From: CAMDKS01 sp964402975
GTDB taxonomy: Bacteria; Bdellovibrionota_B; Oligoflexia; Oligoflexales; RGVZ01
Reading direction: 5' to 3'
DNA length: 64,000 bases
NCBI GenBank assembly: GCA_964402975.1
Contig: CAYOEM010000004.1
Coordinates: 124,001 to 188,000, forward strand
A program made the position numbers and the translations under genes. Below, piece by piece: positions 19,212 through 28,047 of the stretch; the first letter of the stretch is position 1, and every line of letters begins with the position of its first letter. The notes under the pieces are model-generated. The model ran no database searches and was not told the origin of the DNA. It saw only the letters and a program-made list of their open reading frames with translations.

Positions 19212-20162
19212 TTAAGCCGTGTAGTTCACGATAGCTTTAGCTATTTGATCAAATCCCTTGAGGCTTGCTCGGTCGGGGCTTAGAAGGGCAGGGCAGGTGA
19301 TATTCACCTCGCTCAACCATCCTCCGATCATGTCGATGCCAGCAAAAAAGACACCTTTTTTAAGAAGCGTTTCCGCAACCCCCGTGGCCACGTCCATATC
19401 CCGTTCAGTCGGTTGGTAGTCAGCCAAGGTAGAGCCAGCCCTTGTGTTGGCTAAAAATTCACCAGATTTTGGGATTTTGAGACACCAGGCAACGGGCTTT
19501 CCGCCAACGGTGAAGGCTCGAACCTCGCCTTTATGGATGGCTGGGTTGAATTCCTGAACCATTCTGGACTCTTTACCGTTTAGGGTTGCGACATGAAGCC
19601 TCTCCAAAAGGCCCCTTTCGTCGTCAATGTGTTCAATTCCCCGACCCCCGTATAGACCAAGAGGTTTGATCACAATGTTGGAATTACAGCGCTCCTTGGC
19701 AAAAGCCATAAGTTCGTCAGCGTCACTTGATACGATGGCTGGCTTTGTGAAAAGAGGGAAATCTAGAATGCATAACTTTTCATTAATTTCTAGCAGAGCC
19801 TTCGGTGAGTTTATGACCGGGGTTCGAGTTGCGATGGAGTCCAAAATCCAGAGAGTTGCAATATAATCAAGGTCATACGGCGGTTCTCGTCGCATATGGA
19901 TGGCCGAAAAATCTGCCAAAGCTACCCGCTCGTTCTTTGACATCGACATCTCAGAGGTCTTCTTACCAAATTCAACCCGGCGAGCCACGGCGTAGGTGTC
20001 TGTCGGATGAAGTGAGCGCGATAATTCGCGACCGGTGCATATGTAGATTGCTTCGCCTAACTGATAAAGCGCGAACGCCGTCTTAATAGATGTGTCCCAG
20101 GCCAGGTTAAGCCGTTCGACGGGGTCGATAACGAATAGATGACTACCTTGATTTTGTGCCAT
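19212..20162 (-). CDS. gshB: Glutathione synthetase
   Basis: GshB joins gamma-glutamylcysteine and glycine using ATP. The N-terminal domain begins HLFVIDPVERLNLAWDTS, and the ATP-grasp region shows VIKPLGLYGGRGIEHI and the C-terminal FAGIDMIGGWLSEVNITCP, matching the family ending. The ATG at 20162 precedes the conserved start; a frame extension to 20189 is less likely. At 316 residues it is the usual size. gshA is not in the window. It stands alone, divergent from pgk. Confidence 0.9.
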   Translation of the reverse strand: MAQNQGSHLFVIDPVERLNLAWDTSIKTAFALYQLGEAIYICTGRELSRSLHPTDTYAVARRVEFGKKTSEMSMSKNERVALADFSAIHMRREPPYDLDYIATLWILDSIATRTPVINSPKALLEINEKLCILDFPLFTKPAIVSSDADELMAFAKERCNSNIVIKPLGLYGGRGIEHIDDERGLLERLHVATLNGKESRMVQEFNPAIHKGEVRAFTVGGKPVAWCLKIPKSGEFLANTRAGSTLADYQPTERDMDVATGVAETLLKKGVFFAGIDMIGGWLSEVNITCPALLSPDRASLKGFDQIAKAIVNYTA

Positions 20163-20267
20163 ACCCCGGCCTTTGAAAAAGCAATCCACGCCTCAAAAAA
20201 ATTGATTCGCAACTCAAACGTCCATTCGTTATTCTACCACCCATTTTAGAAAATGGAGAACCTCGGC

Positions 20268-21452
20268 ATGCTGCTTCGTAAGTTAGAGGACTTAGACCTC
20301 AAAGGAAAAAAAGTTTTTCTAAGGCTCGATCTTAATGTGCCCGTTAAGAATGGGCAAATTCAGGACGAGACCCGCATCACAGAAGCATTGCCAACCATTC
20401 GCTACATTCTCGAGAGGACTCCAAAGCTCACCATGGCCAGTCATCTCGGACGGCCGAAAAATGGCGGCTCGCCCGCAGATAGCCTTGAACCCGTTGGCCA
20501 AAGATTGTCGGAGCTTCTTGATCGCGAGGTTGTTCTTTACCCTGATTACACGCGTGAGTCGTCGGCCGCTCTTTTAACATCACTGGGTAAAAACCAAGTA
20601 ATGCTTCTTGAGAACCTTCGTTTCAATTCTGGTGAGGAAGCTAACAATCCTGATTTTGCTCACGCCCTCGTTGATGGTTATGATTTCTACGTGAACGACG
20701 CTTTTGGGACTTGCCATAGGGCGCACGCAAGCGTGAGTGCCGCCGCAGAGTTACTTTCCGCCGATCGCCGAGCCGCAGGATATCTCATACAAAAAGAGAT
20801 CACGGCACTCAGTGGCATTGTGAGTAAACCGGAAGCTCCATTCACAGTCATCATGGGCGGCAGTAAAGTGAGTGACAAGATTGCCGTCATACTAAATCTC
20901 CTCAACAGCTGTAACCACATGCTGATCGGAGGTGCAATGGCCTACACGTTCCTCAAATATAAGGGTGTTGACGTTGGCTCGTCTCGTATAGAAGCCGACA
21001 AGCTTGATCTAGTGGATACAATCATGCGAAACGCCGAGGCGCGCAAAGTTCAAATTCACCTGCCCATAGATCACTTGTGTGCCAAGGAGTTCAACGAAAA
21101 GGCGGACGCCGTGCCGGTTAAAGGCCCCATTTCGGCAGGCCTCATGGGTCTTGATATCGGCCTAGAGACGCAGAAAAACTTCGCGCGAGTCATTAGAGAG
21201 TCCAAAACAGTTTTGTGGAATGGACCCATGGGTGTTTTCGAATGGGATAAATTTGCCAAAGGTACCATGGCTATCGCCGAGGCTATGTCTGAAGTTAAAG
21301 GAAAGACTGTTGTTGGTGGCGGTGATTCTGTGTCGGCGGTTCAAAAATCTGGTTTTGCTAGCAAAATGACCCACATCTCAACAGGTGGAGGGGCAAGCTT
21401 AGAGTTTTTGGAAGGTAAAATGCTTCCGGGCATCAAAGTTCTATTAAAGTGA
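20268..21452 (+). CDS. pgk: Phosphoglycerate kinase
   Basis: Transfers phosphate from 1,3-bisphosphoglycerate to ADP in glycolysis. Motifs: KVFLRLDLNVPVKNG at the N-terminus (first substrate-binding Asp/Asn), MASHLGRPK, LLENLRFNSGEEAN, VNDAFGTCHRAHAS, the nucleotide-side WNGPMGVFEWD, and the Gly-rich VGGGDSVSAV and STGGGASLEFLEG end. The ATG at 20268 has GGAGA seven bases upstream, better than the in-frame ATG at 20253. Sixteen bases separate it from tpiA, so they are probably cotranscribed. Confidence 0.95.
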   Translation: MLLRKLEDLDLKGKKVFLRLDLNVPVKNGQIQDETRITEALPTIRYILERTPKLTMASHLGRPKNGGSPADSLEPVGQRLSELLDREVVLYPDYTRESSAALLTSLGKNQVMLLENLRFNSGEEANNPDFAHALVDGYDFYVNDAFGTCHRAHASVSAAAELLSADRRAAGYLIQKEITALSGIVSKPEAPFTVIMGGSKVSDKIAVILNLLNSCNHMLIGGAMAYTFLKYKGVDVGSSRIEADKLDLVDTIMRNAEARKVQIHLPIDHLCAKEFNEKADAVPVKGPISAGLMGLDIGLETQKNFARVIRESKTVLWNGPMGVFEWDKFAKGTMAIAEAMSEVKGKTVVGGGDSVSAVQKSGFASKMTHISTGGGASLEFLEGKMLPGIKVLLK

Positions 21453-21467
21453 GTTTTTGTCGAGAAG

Positions 21468-22259
21468 GTGACGACCGTGGAGCGGAAAAAATTTTTAGCT
21501 GGTAATTGGAAGATGCATAAAACCCGTCGGGAGGCGTCAGATTTTATTACATCGTTCACAAAGATTCTTTCGGCTGCTGGCGATGTAACAAAGTTAGTTG
21601 ATGTCGGATTTGGTGTTTCACCCACCTTGTATGACGCATGCCTGACAAAATCTCAAGGTACAGGCATCAAAATTTTGGCGCAAAATTGTCACTTTGAAGC
21701 CCAGGGTGCGTTCACCGGCGAAACATCGGTCCCTCAGTTGTTGGACGCCCATCTTCATGGCGCCATCATCGGCCACAGTGAAAGACGACAGTACAATAAT
21801 GAAACCAACGAGGCGGTTGGTAAAAAATGGAATGCGCTATCAAAGGCAGGGCTCCTACCGATCGTTTGTGTGGGAGAGACTAAACAGGAGCGCGAAGCCG
21901 GTAAAACCTTAGATGTTGTGAAGACGCAAATTGACGAAGCCTTGAAGTATGTTTCTGATGAGGCGAGATCAAAAGAATTTGTTATTGCTTATGAACCTGT
22001 TTGGGCGATCGGCACGGGGCTGACCGCCACGCCTGATCAGGCAGAGGACGTTCACAAAGTGATTAGAGAATTACTATCCAAACATTTTGGTCCGGCTCGT
22101 GCTGACGTCCTCAGAATCCTCTACGGCGGCAGTATGAACCCAGCGAACTGCAAAGAACTGCTATTGAAGCCAAACATCGATGGCGGCCTGATTGGCGGTG
22201 CTTCGCTTAAGGCTGAGGATTTTGCCTCGATGGTCATTACAGCAAAAAATCTCACGTAG
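21468..22259 (+). CDS. tpiA: Triosephosphate isomerase
   Basis: Interconverts glyceraldehyde-3-phosphate and dihydroxyacetone phosphate. The catalytic lysine lies in LAGNWKMHKT, the catalytic histidine in IIGHSERRQ, and the catalytic glutamate in AYEPVWAIGTG; the phosphate loop YGGSMNPANC is near the C-terminus. It begins with GTG at 21468, with GAGAAG directly upstream. At 263 residues it is slightly longer than most (about 250). It follows pgk in an apparent two-gene unit. Confidence 0.95.
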   Translation: MTTVERKKFLAGNWKMHKTRREASDFITSFTKILSAAGDVTKLVDVGFGVSPTLYDACLTKSQGTGIKILAQNCHFEAQGAFTGETSVPQLLDAHLHGAIIGHSERRQYNNETNEAVGKKWNALSKAGLLPIVCVGETKQEREAGKTLDVVKTQIDEALKYVSDEARSKEFVIAYEPVWAIGTGLTATPDQAEDVHKVIRELLSKHFGPARADVLRILYGGSMNPANCKELLLKPNIDGGLIGGASLKAEDFASMVITAKNLT

Positions 22260-22260
22260 C

Positions 22261-22289
22261 TTCGTTAACGACAGTCGGTCGTCTATAAT
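22261..22289 (+). promoter_or_regulatory. Possible promoter before the receiver-like/PilZ gene
   Basis: A perfect TATAAT lies at 22284-22289, 40 bases before the next start. The matching -35 position (22261-22266, TTCGTT, 17-base spacing) is weak. Confidence 0.3.
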
Positions 22290-22328
22290 TAATAAGCAGT
22301 CGATTGTTTCTGTAACTTGAGGTGATGC

Positions 22329-23069
22329 ATGGGCATGAGTGCCAAAGCAGTTTTGTTTGTCTCTAAACAAACCATCTCTAACGAAGATGTCAGGGATTTT
22401 GCGCGCGACGGATTTGATCTGATTGCGCAAAAAAATTTTGAGGACCTGCTGACTTTTGGCGCATCGCGACGTCCTTTTGCGATAATTGTTGATAGTGATG
22501 TGTGTGGTGGCCAGTTGTGTTCCGCAGGAGGTTTGTTATCCAAAATTCAAAAAAAACTGAGCTTACCCCCAGTTTTTTTGATTAATGCCACGGGCGTACA
22601 GCGTTTTGAACTTTTGAAGTCCGATTTGGCTTACGCCATTTTCCCCCTTCAGACAAAACTCTCGGCCGTCTTGTCCGCGATTATTCGCTATGATCGGATG
22701 CTCGAAGCGGCCGGCGCGAAATCCAAAATCAGGTTTGGCGTCTCTATGCCTTGCCTAGTTAAAAAACTCGGAGCCTCGGGACTACTTCAAGGTGAAATTT
22801 GTGATTTGAGTCCGAGCGGCATGAAGGTTCGTGTGAACTCCGAGGAGATTGATTGGCAAACGGGCGATGAAGTGCGCTTTTCATTGAACCAGAAAGTTAG
22901 CAACTCCGGACATCTTGAAGGTTATGGCCAATTGCGCTGGAGTATAACGGATGAGGTGAAACCTGGTGTAAAAGAAACCAAGTTGGGGTTCGCGTTTAAA
23001 CAGTTACCTACGGATACGCTCAACGCCTTTCTCGATCTACTTAATGAGGCGCGAGTTCAAGCAAATTAA
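22329..23069 (+). CDS. PilZ-domain protein with receiver-like N-terminal region
   Basis: The C-terminal half (about residues 130-240) is a PilZ domain: GEICDLSPSGMKVRV carries the D/NxSxxG motif, and strand-like segments end in KLGFAFKQL. The N-terminal 120 residues alternate strands and helices like a response-regulator receiver fold (FAIIVDSD where the acceptor Asp could lie), but the match is loose. A role in cyclic di-GMP-linked signalling is inferred. The start region holds two ATGs (22329 and 22335) behind a GAGGTGA. Confidence 0.72.
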   Translation: MGMSAKAVLFVSKQTISNEDVRDFARDGFDLIAQKNFEDLLTFGASRRPFAIIVDSDVCGGQLCSAGGLLSKIQKKLSLPPVFLINATGVQRFELLKSDLAYAIFPLQTKLSAVLSAIIRYDRMLEAAGAKSKIRFGVSMPCLVKKLGASGLLQGEICDLSPSGMKVRVNSEEIDWQTGDEVRFSLNQKVSNSGHLEGYGQLRWSITDEVKPGVKETKLGFAFKQLPTDTLNAFLDLLNEARVQAN

Positions 23070-23145
23070 TTCTTCAGAGGTGCTATGGCAATCATTTGCG
23101 TTGAGTGATTATTGGCGAATCTAAGAATGATTGTCGATGACGTCC

Positions 23146-24486
23146 TTACTGAAGTGTCTTCATTAGCCAGGCTTCAAACGACCGCCAAGCCCTTGCAACC
23201 TTTTCCGCTTGCCGATCTTTTTTACCATGGCCCCGAACTTTTGGAATTGCTGGTAGTAGTCCGAAGTTAGCATTCATGGGCGCATAATCACCGAGTGGTC
23301 CTACCGTAATGTAATTGACTAGGGCTCCGATCATGGAGTCAGACGGCGGATTTGAGCGTTTTTTGTTCCGTAATTTATTTGCCGCGTGACGCCCAGCAAT
23401 GAGTCCGATAGCCGCGGACTCCGTGTAGCCTTCCACGCCTGTGATCTGACCTGCAAGGAATACGCGAGGGTTTGACTTAAAAGACAAATCGTCACTCAAG
23501 GCATCTGGACTTTTAATATAGGTGTTTCGATGTACTGATCCAAAACGCAAAAACTCCGCGCTCTCAAGTCCTGGGATGAGTCCAAAGACACGCCGCTGCT
23601 CAGGCCATTTCATTTTTGTTTGAAATCCAACAAGAGAGAACATGGTCGCATCAACATTCTCTTTACGAAGTTGTAAGTTGGCAAATGGCCAACGTCCAGT
23701 TCTCGGATCAGTTAGACCGACCGGTTTCATGGGTCCGAATCTTAGAGTGTCTCTGCCGCGCTCGACCATGACCTCAATCGGCAAACAACTTTCAAAATAT
23801 TTTACGTCCTCAAAATCATGGAGGGGCATTTTTTCAGCCGCTGCGACGGCGTCTATAAACCGCTTATACTCTTCTTCATTTAGGGGAAGGTTTAAGTAAT
23901 CACCGCCATCGTCCCCTTTTTGCCAGCGGTCCGCAAAAAAGGCGGAATCCATATTGATCGACTCAGCATCAATCACTGGCGCGATGGCATCATAAAAATG
24001 AAGTCGCTCAGCTCCACCTGCCAGGGCTTTTACTTTGGAAGCCAAAGCGTCTGACGTTAGAGGTCCCGTTGCTATGATCCAGACCTCATCTCGTAATTCA
24101 AGCTCATCGAGTGTAGGGATGTCGCACACTTCTCCGTGCAGGCGTTCGACGCGATTTGTTTCCAGAAGTGCCTGACTGATGGCCTGGGAAAAACGTTCTC
24201 GGTCCACGGCCAGTGCTTGGCCTGCTGGAACCCGGGCTTCGTGACCTGAGCGAATGATTAAACTATCCAGGGCCAACATCTCACGCTTTAGTTGGCCTGG
24301 AGCTGAGTCATGAGCCAAAGACTTCATGCTGTTACTACAAACTAATTCAGCTAGGTTACCGGTCTGGTGTGCTGGGGTCATCTTGATGGGGCGCATCTCG
24401 TGAAGGCATACAGGTATGCCGCGCTTGGCAAGCTGCCATGCAGCTTCGCAGCCTGCCAAACCTCCACCAATAACATGGGCCTTCAT
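23146..24486 (-). CDS. trmFO: Folate-dependent tRNA (uracil-54-C5)-methyltransferase
   Basis: TrmFO makes ribothymidine 54 in tRNA using methylenetetrahydrofolate and FAD. The N-terminal dinucleotide fold MKAHVIGGGLAGCEAAWQLA is followed by LHEMRP and the family signature AELVCSNSMKS; later stretches such as YFESCLPIEVMVERG, FGPMKPVGL, GQITGVEGYTESAAIG and NANFGLLP are typical. The ATG at 24486 follows a GAGGAG; an upstream frame extension to 24537 is unlikely. At 446 residues it is normal. It is divergent from the TPR gene. Confidence 0.95.
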   Translation of the reverse strand: MKAHVIGGGLAGCEAAWQLAKRGIPVCLHEMRPIKMTPAHQTGNLAELVCSNSMKSLAHDSAPGQLKREMLALDSLIIRSGHEARVPAGQALAVDRERFSQAISQALLETNRVERLHGEVCDIPTLDELELRDEVWIIATGPLTSDALASKVKALAGGAERLHFYDAIAPVIDAESINMDSAFFADRWQKGDDGGDYLNLPLNEEEYKRFIDAVAAAEKMPLHDFEDVKYFESCLPIEVMVERGRDTLRFGPMKPVGLTDPRTGRWPFANLQLRKENVDATMFSLVGFQTKMKWPEQRRVFGLIPGLESAEFLRFGSVHRNTYIKSPDALSDDLSFKSNPRVFLAGQITGVEGYTESAAIGLIAGRHAANKLRNKKRSNPPSDSMIGALVNYITVGPLGDYAPMNANFGLLPAIPKVRGHGKKDRQAEKVARAWRSFEAWLMKTLQ

Positions 24487-24587
24487 AAGGGGTTGACTCC
24501 TCAACAAGTTGCGCACGTGGGGGGAGGGAAGTACCACACAAAAAATCTCCTTTCAAAACAATCCTTGCGTTGCTAGGCTTGCCAGCA

Positions 24588-25100
24588 ATGAATATCGAAT
24601 CTGAAATCGTCAGTGGTTTAGGTAGCTTTCGCTCCCGAAGGGCTTTAGACCTCATTGAAGAAGGGCTTCAGGCAGCCAGCCAGGGCCTCTTTGATCAGGC
24701 CACAAAACGATTTAAAGATAGTCTCAAATTAAACCGCTCTGCGGATGCGTTGACTTATTGGGCCTGGGTGGAATCGTCGAAGGGGCAATTGCAGGTAGCG
24801 GCACATCTTTGCAGGGAGGCTTTATCCATTGACCCAGATTTTGGTAATGCTGCCAACGACTTGGGCTCATATCTCGCGGCCCTTGGTGAGACAGACCAAG
24901 CGATTAGTTTTTTTGAAAAAGCAAAAAAATGCGACCGTTACAGCTCGCGACATTTCCCCTTCATGAATCTGGGGCGCATTTACTGGGACCAGGGTGACTA
25001 CTGGAGGGCCTTCAAGGAATACCGCCAGGCCCAAAAAATTTGCCCCGATGACGAGAGCATCGGGGCAGCATTATCGAAGCTTGGACAACTTATTCTTTAG
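24588..25100 (+). CDS. Tetratricopeptide-repeat protein
   Basis: About 170 residues composed mostly of helical repeats. At least three TPR-like units can be traced, e.g. GLFDQATKRFKDSLKLN, GQLQVAAHLCREALSIDPDF and GETDQAISFFEKAKKC, each with the A/G-at-8 pattern. There is no signal peptide, so it is probably a cytoplasmic scaffold. The ATG at 24588 is preferred; an in-frame TTG lies at 24570. The 3' end contains a strong inverted repeat (25041-25067). Partner unknown. Confidence 0.78.
   Translation: MNIESEIVSGLGSFRSRRALDLIEEGLQAASQGLFDQATKRFKDSLKLNRSADALTYWAWVESSKGQLQVAAHLCREALSIDPDFGNAANDLGSYLAALGETDQAISFFEKAKKCDRYSSRHFPFMNLGRIYWDQGDYWRAFKEYRQAQKICPDDESIGAALSKLGQLIL
25041..25067 (+). repeat. 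Strong inverted repeat inside the 3' end of the TPR gene
   Basis: TGCCCCGATG and CATCGGGGCA form a perfect 10-base stem around a 7-base loop, about 30 bases before the TPR stop codon. No T-run follows directly. It could be an mRNA 3' stabilising hairpin or chance codon use. Confidence 0.6.
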
Positions 25101-25128
25101 ATCAATGAAAAATGTTGAGTGCTCAGTT

Positions 25129-25338
25129 TTATTGACCTGAGCGGCTCGCGCCGTCTCGGATCTGATCCGTGACTAAGCCAAGAAGTTGACTGGAAACAGA
25201 AATGATATCCCTAGCCTCACATCCCTCATCTCGAAGATGCTTGAAAATAGCATCCGCAAGATTGCGAACGGCCTTATCATTAAGGCTGGCGGTTGCTGCG
25301 GACTTTACTTGAGCCTGAGTCACTTGTGATTTTGGCAT
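25129..25338 (-). CDS. Small protein of unknown function (69 residues)
   Basis: Not recognised. A near-perfect Shine-Dalgarno (AGGAGGAG) sits six bases before the ATG, which makes it a convincing gene despite its size. The protein is mostly helical by composition, with an Ala/Gln-rich first third (QVTQAQVKSAATASL), a charged middle and the C-terminal SQLLGLVTDQIRDG. There is no signal peptide or membrane segment. It is convergent with the TPR gene and divergent from psd. Confidence 0.7.
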   Translation of the reverse strand: MPKSQVTQAQVKSAATASLNDKAVRNLADAIFKHLRDEGCEARDIISVSSQLLGLVTDQIRDGASRSGQ

Positions 25339-25600
25339 GGTTTACTCCTCCTACCATCAAAGAGCTGTTTAGCTCCATGACCTGAAATGGTACAAGGAAC
25401 GTACCAGATTTTGGCTCACTTGTTAAGTTTTTTAGCCCTTGACTGTTCTTTAAAAACATTATTAATTACAGTTGTTTACGAAGTTTATCGAGGCTTTAAC
25501 ACTTGGGCATGTGTCCATTTGTGCACAGTCTGGCTGATTCTTCTGTGTCGATGGGGGCACGATGGTCCTTTGATCACGCCCAGTTTTAGACCGCCCGACC

Positions 25601-26482
25601 ATGAACGAGGAGTTTTTGTTCAACACGATGTTTTTATTGTATTTAATCCCAAAGAATCTCGTGAGTTACCTGACCGGCTTTCTGGTTCGGCTTAAACTCC
25701 CAACGATTTTGCAGGGCTATCTGAATCAGGCTTTTGTTCAAGGCTTCTCTATTAATATGTCTGAGGCAGAAAAGCCGCTCGGGGCTTATGCGAGTCTCGA
25801 GGAGCTTTTCACACGCGGCCTAAAGGATAAATCGCGTATTATTACAGGCAGTTATGTTTCAAGCGCGGATGGACGCTTAGTGGTATCTCGGGCCTTAGGC
25901 CTGGGCGAGGAGGCTGTCCAGGCTAAGGGATTAACCTATAAAATACAGGACCTTACCTACGGAAAAGGTCAACTGCCACCAGCTCCCATGAATCCCGCCT
26001 GGTATACGACCGTCTATCTGGCTCCCCACAACTATCACCGGGTCCATGCCCCATTCACCGGCACTCTCACGATGCTGCGTCATATTCCCGGTGAACTATG
26101 GCCGGTCAATCAATCGGCCGTTGGGTTTATACCAAGGCTCTTTGTTCGTAATGAAAGGTTGGTATTTGACTTTGAACTAGTCGGCGGCGGCAGGGCCTGG
26201 GTTGTCATGGTCGGGGCTTTAAATGTCGGTCGCATGATGACCCGCTTTCGGCCTGATCTTGTGACCAATGGTCTTAGCCGACAGTTTTCTTGGTCGACGG
26301 CTTCCCATGAAGCCCCGCCAACTCTTGGGCCAACTGCGGTTAAGGCGGGTGATGAACTTGGGATTTTTATGCTAGGATCAACCACCGTCGTCATCTTGGA
26401 TCAAAAGGCCGTATCAGCTCTTAACCCGAAGGAATTTATGTCGGGGCAACCGATTCGTATGGGCGAGAGTTTGTCAGGCTAG
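25601..26482 (+). CDS. psd: Phosphatidylserine decarboxylase proenzyme
   Basis: Makes phosphatidylethanolamine in the inner membrane. The self-cleavage site LGST lies near the C-terminus (GIFMLGSTTVV); cleavage would leave a pyruvoyl group on Ser. The catalytic stretches YLAPHNYHRVHAPFTG and PGELWPVNQ are present, and the N-terminus has the membrane-associating NMSEAEKP. Size (293) fits. The start is not firm: ATG at 25601 has no clear Shine-Dalgarno, and a later in-frame ATG lies at 25628. A 262-base leader precedes it, with a possible TTGACT -35 near 25439. Confidence 0.93.
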   Translation: MNEEFLFNTMFLLYLIPKNLVSYLTGFLVRLKLPTILQGYLNQAFVQGFSINMSEAEKPLGAYASLEELFTRGLKDKSRIITGSYVSSADGRLVVSRALGLGEEAVQAKGLTYKIQDLTYGKGQLPPAPMNPAWYTTVYLAPHNYHRVHAPFTGTLTMLRHIPGELWPVNQSAVGFIPRLFVRNERLVFDFELVGGGRAWVVMVGALNVGRMMTRFRPDLVTNGLSRQFSWSTASHEAPPTLGPTAVKAGDELGIFMLGSTTVVILDQKAVSALNPKEFMSGQPIRMGESLSG

Positions 26483-26499
26483 TCCTGGTCTGAGATAAT
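26471..26499 (+). promoter_or_regulatory. Predicted sigma70 promoter for the pyruvate-kinase-like gene
   Basis: TTGTCA at 26471-26476 and GATAAT at 26494-26499 are spaced by exactly 17 bases. The -35 element overlaps the last codons of psd. The start codon of the downstream gene is 63 bases further on. Both hexamers match five of six consensus positions. Confidence 0.55.
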
Positions 26500-26562
26500 C
26501 TAAATGGCTGGCTTTATCATAAACCTGCAGAGTGCTCGCCAGCGGAGGCGTAAAAAAATCCA

Positions 26563-27993
26563 ATGATTCATGAAAACTCCCCCCACACCAAGGTTGTTTG
26601 GTCATTTTCCAGTCGGGTTCTTGATGAGGCCTTGGCTAAGCGGATTGCCAATCAAAAAGTGACGGCCTTGAGGCTTGCATTTCATGGCGACAGCGACGAG
26701 AAGATTCCTAAATTTATCCAGCAGTTCAAGAACGCTCATGATCCTAAATTGGGTGAGCAGGCCTCCGTCATGGTGGATCTTTCAGAGGGCGCCCGTGTCC
26801 AGCTTGTTGATCTGAATGAGCCAACTGAAATTCAATTTGGTGAGCTCATTACCATGTCGCCAACTGGTGCCGGGACGCCGGCTCGATTTTCCGTCCAGGT
26901 TAAATATTGGGATGGATTATTTCGAGATGGTGCCATGGTCTACATGGGTTACGGCCAAGTTGTGATGAAGGTTAAAAAACTTGCCAAGGATCAAGTGACC
27001 CTAGAAGTGCTTCAAGGTGGTACGGTTTTCCCGAACATGGAAGTTCACATCCCTGAGACTCGCGTAAGACGCAGTCTTGACAGTATAGACGACAAGTTCC
27101 TTCAGAAAGTTTGTGACCTAAAAGTAGAGTACCTCGTTCTACCCGGGATCACGGAGTCTGAGGATATCGCCAAGTTTTCAGAGCGCATCACAAAGATGAC
27201 CGAAGATGCGCCGTGGCTTATTTTGCGCGTTGACTCATTAGACGTATATCAACGACTAGATAATCTTCTGCCTCTGGTGGACGGAATTCTCATAAGCCGG
27301 CGGGAAATGGCGTTGACGACAAATCCTGCCACAATTCCTATGATCACTAAAGAAATCAATCAAAGGGCTGATGAACATGCCAAGATCGTACTGACGGCTA
27401 GTGAGATGCTTGGCTCTATGCGCCGTGGGCCCACACCGACACGTGCGGAAGTCAGTGACATCGCTAACGCTATCAATGATGGTAGTGATGCACTCGTCTT
27501 GTCAGAGGAAGTTGCGCACGGACCTTACGGACTGCAAGCCCTTGCCGTTATGAACCGGATTATTGAAGACACAGAGAGGCAAGGCGCAGAGGCGCATAAC
27601 TGGATTAAATTAGAGCCTTCCATTAATAATGAAATGGATGCCATCTCATATAATGCATACCTAACGGCTGAACGGGTTCACGCAAAAGCGATTGTTTGTA
27701 TTACCAAAGCAGGCAACACCGCCCTTAGACTAGCAAGTTACCGAGCCCCGGTTCCAATCGTGGCGGTGACATTTGATGAGCGTGTCGCGCGGAAGCTGTC
27801 GTTGACGCGGGGCGTTCGGCCGCTCGTTTTAAAAACGGACCCAAAAATTGATCAAGTTCTCCCGCTCGTGAATAAACATCTAGTTCAAGAGAGTTGGTTA
27901 AAGCCTGGCGACAAGATTGTGTTTGTGTCGATCACGTTATCCTCGGTGAGTGCAAAAGGCAGTAATTTGTTCACGGTGCAGAGGTTAAAGTAG
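26563..27993 (+). CDS. Pyruvate-kinase-like protein with altered active site
   Basis: The whole length (476 residues) follows the pyruvate kinase fold, best seen in SMRRGPTPTRAEVSDIANAINDGSDALVLSEE and the C-terminal domain (GNTALRLASYRAPVPIVAVT). The active site is not canonical. The family KxE motif reads R222-V-D224; ARGD reads S-R-R-E (245-248); the RMNFSHG loop reads RLAF-HG without the Asn and Ser; the DTKGPEIR strand reads VDLSEGARV; and TQM reads SEM. Catalysis is therefore doubtful or changed. No symbol is given for this reason. It has its own promoter and could be a regulatory paralogue if a normal Pyk exists elsewhere. Confidence 0.8.
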   Translation: MIHENSPHTKVVWSFSSRVLDEALAKRIANQKVTALRLAFHGDSDEKIPKFIQQFKNAHDPKLGEQASVMVDLSEGARVQLVDLNEPTEIQFGELITMSPTGAGTPARFSVQVKYWDGLFRDGAMVYMGYGQVVMKVKKLAKDQVTLEVLQGGTVFPNMEVHIPETRVRRSLDSIDDKFLQKVCDLKVEYLVLPGITESEDIAKFSERITKMTEDAPWLILRVDSLDVYQRLDNLLPLVDGILISRREMALTTNPATIPMITKEINQRADEHAKIVLTASEMLGSMRRGPTPTRAEVSDIANAINDGSDALVLSEEVAHGPYGLQALAVMNRIIEDTERQGAEAHNWIKLEPSINNEMDAISYNAYLTAERVHAKAIVCITKAGNTALRLASYRAPVPIVAVTFDERVARKLSLTRGVRPLVLKTDPKIDQVLPLVNKHLVQESWLKPGDKIVFVSITLSSVSAKGSNLFTVQRLK

Positions 27994-28047
27994 TGCTCTA
28001 GTATCTTTGTGTTGTGACCGAATTTTTAATTCACGCAAAGAGGCCCT

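Noticed and set aside
25387..25695. Plus-strand open frame of 102 residues before psd
   Set aside because: It overlaps psd in another frame, has no Shine-Dalgarno and its residue content is not protein-like (Trp/Cys/His-rich).
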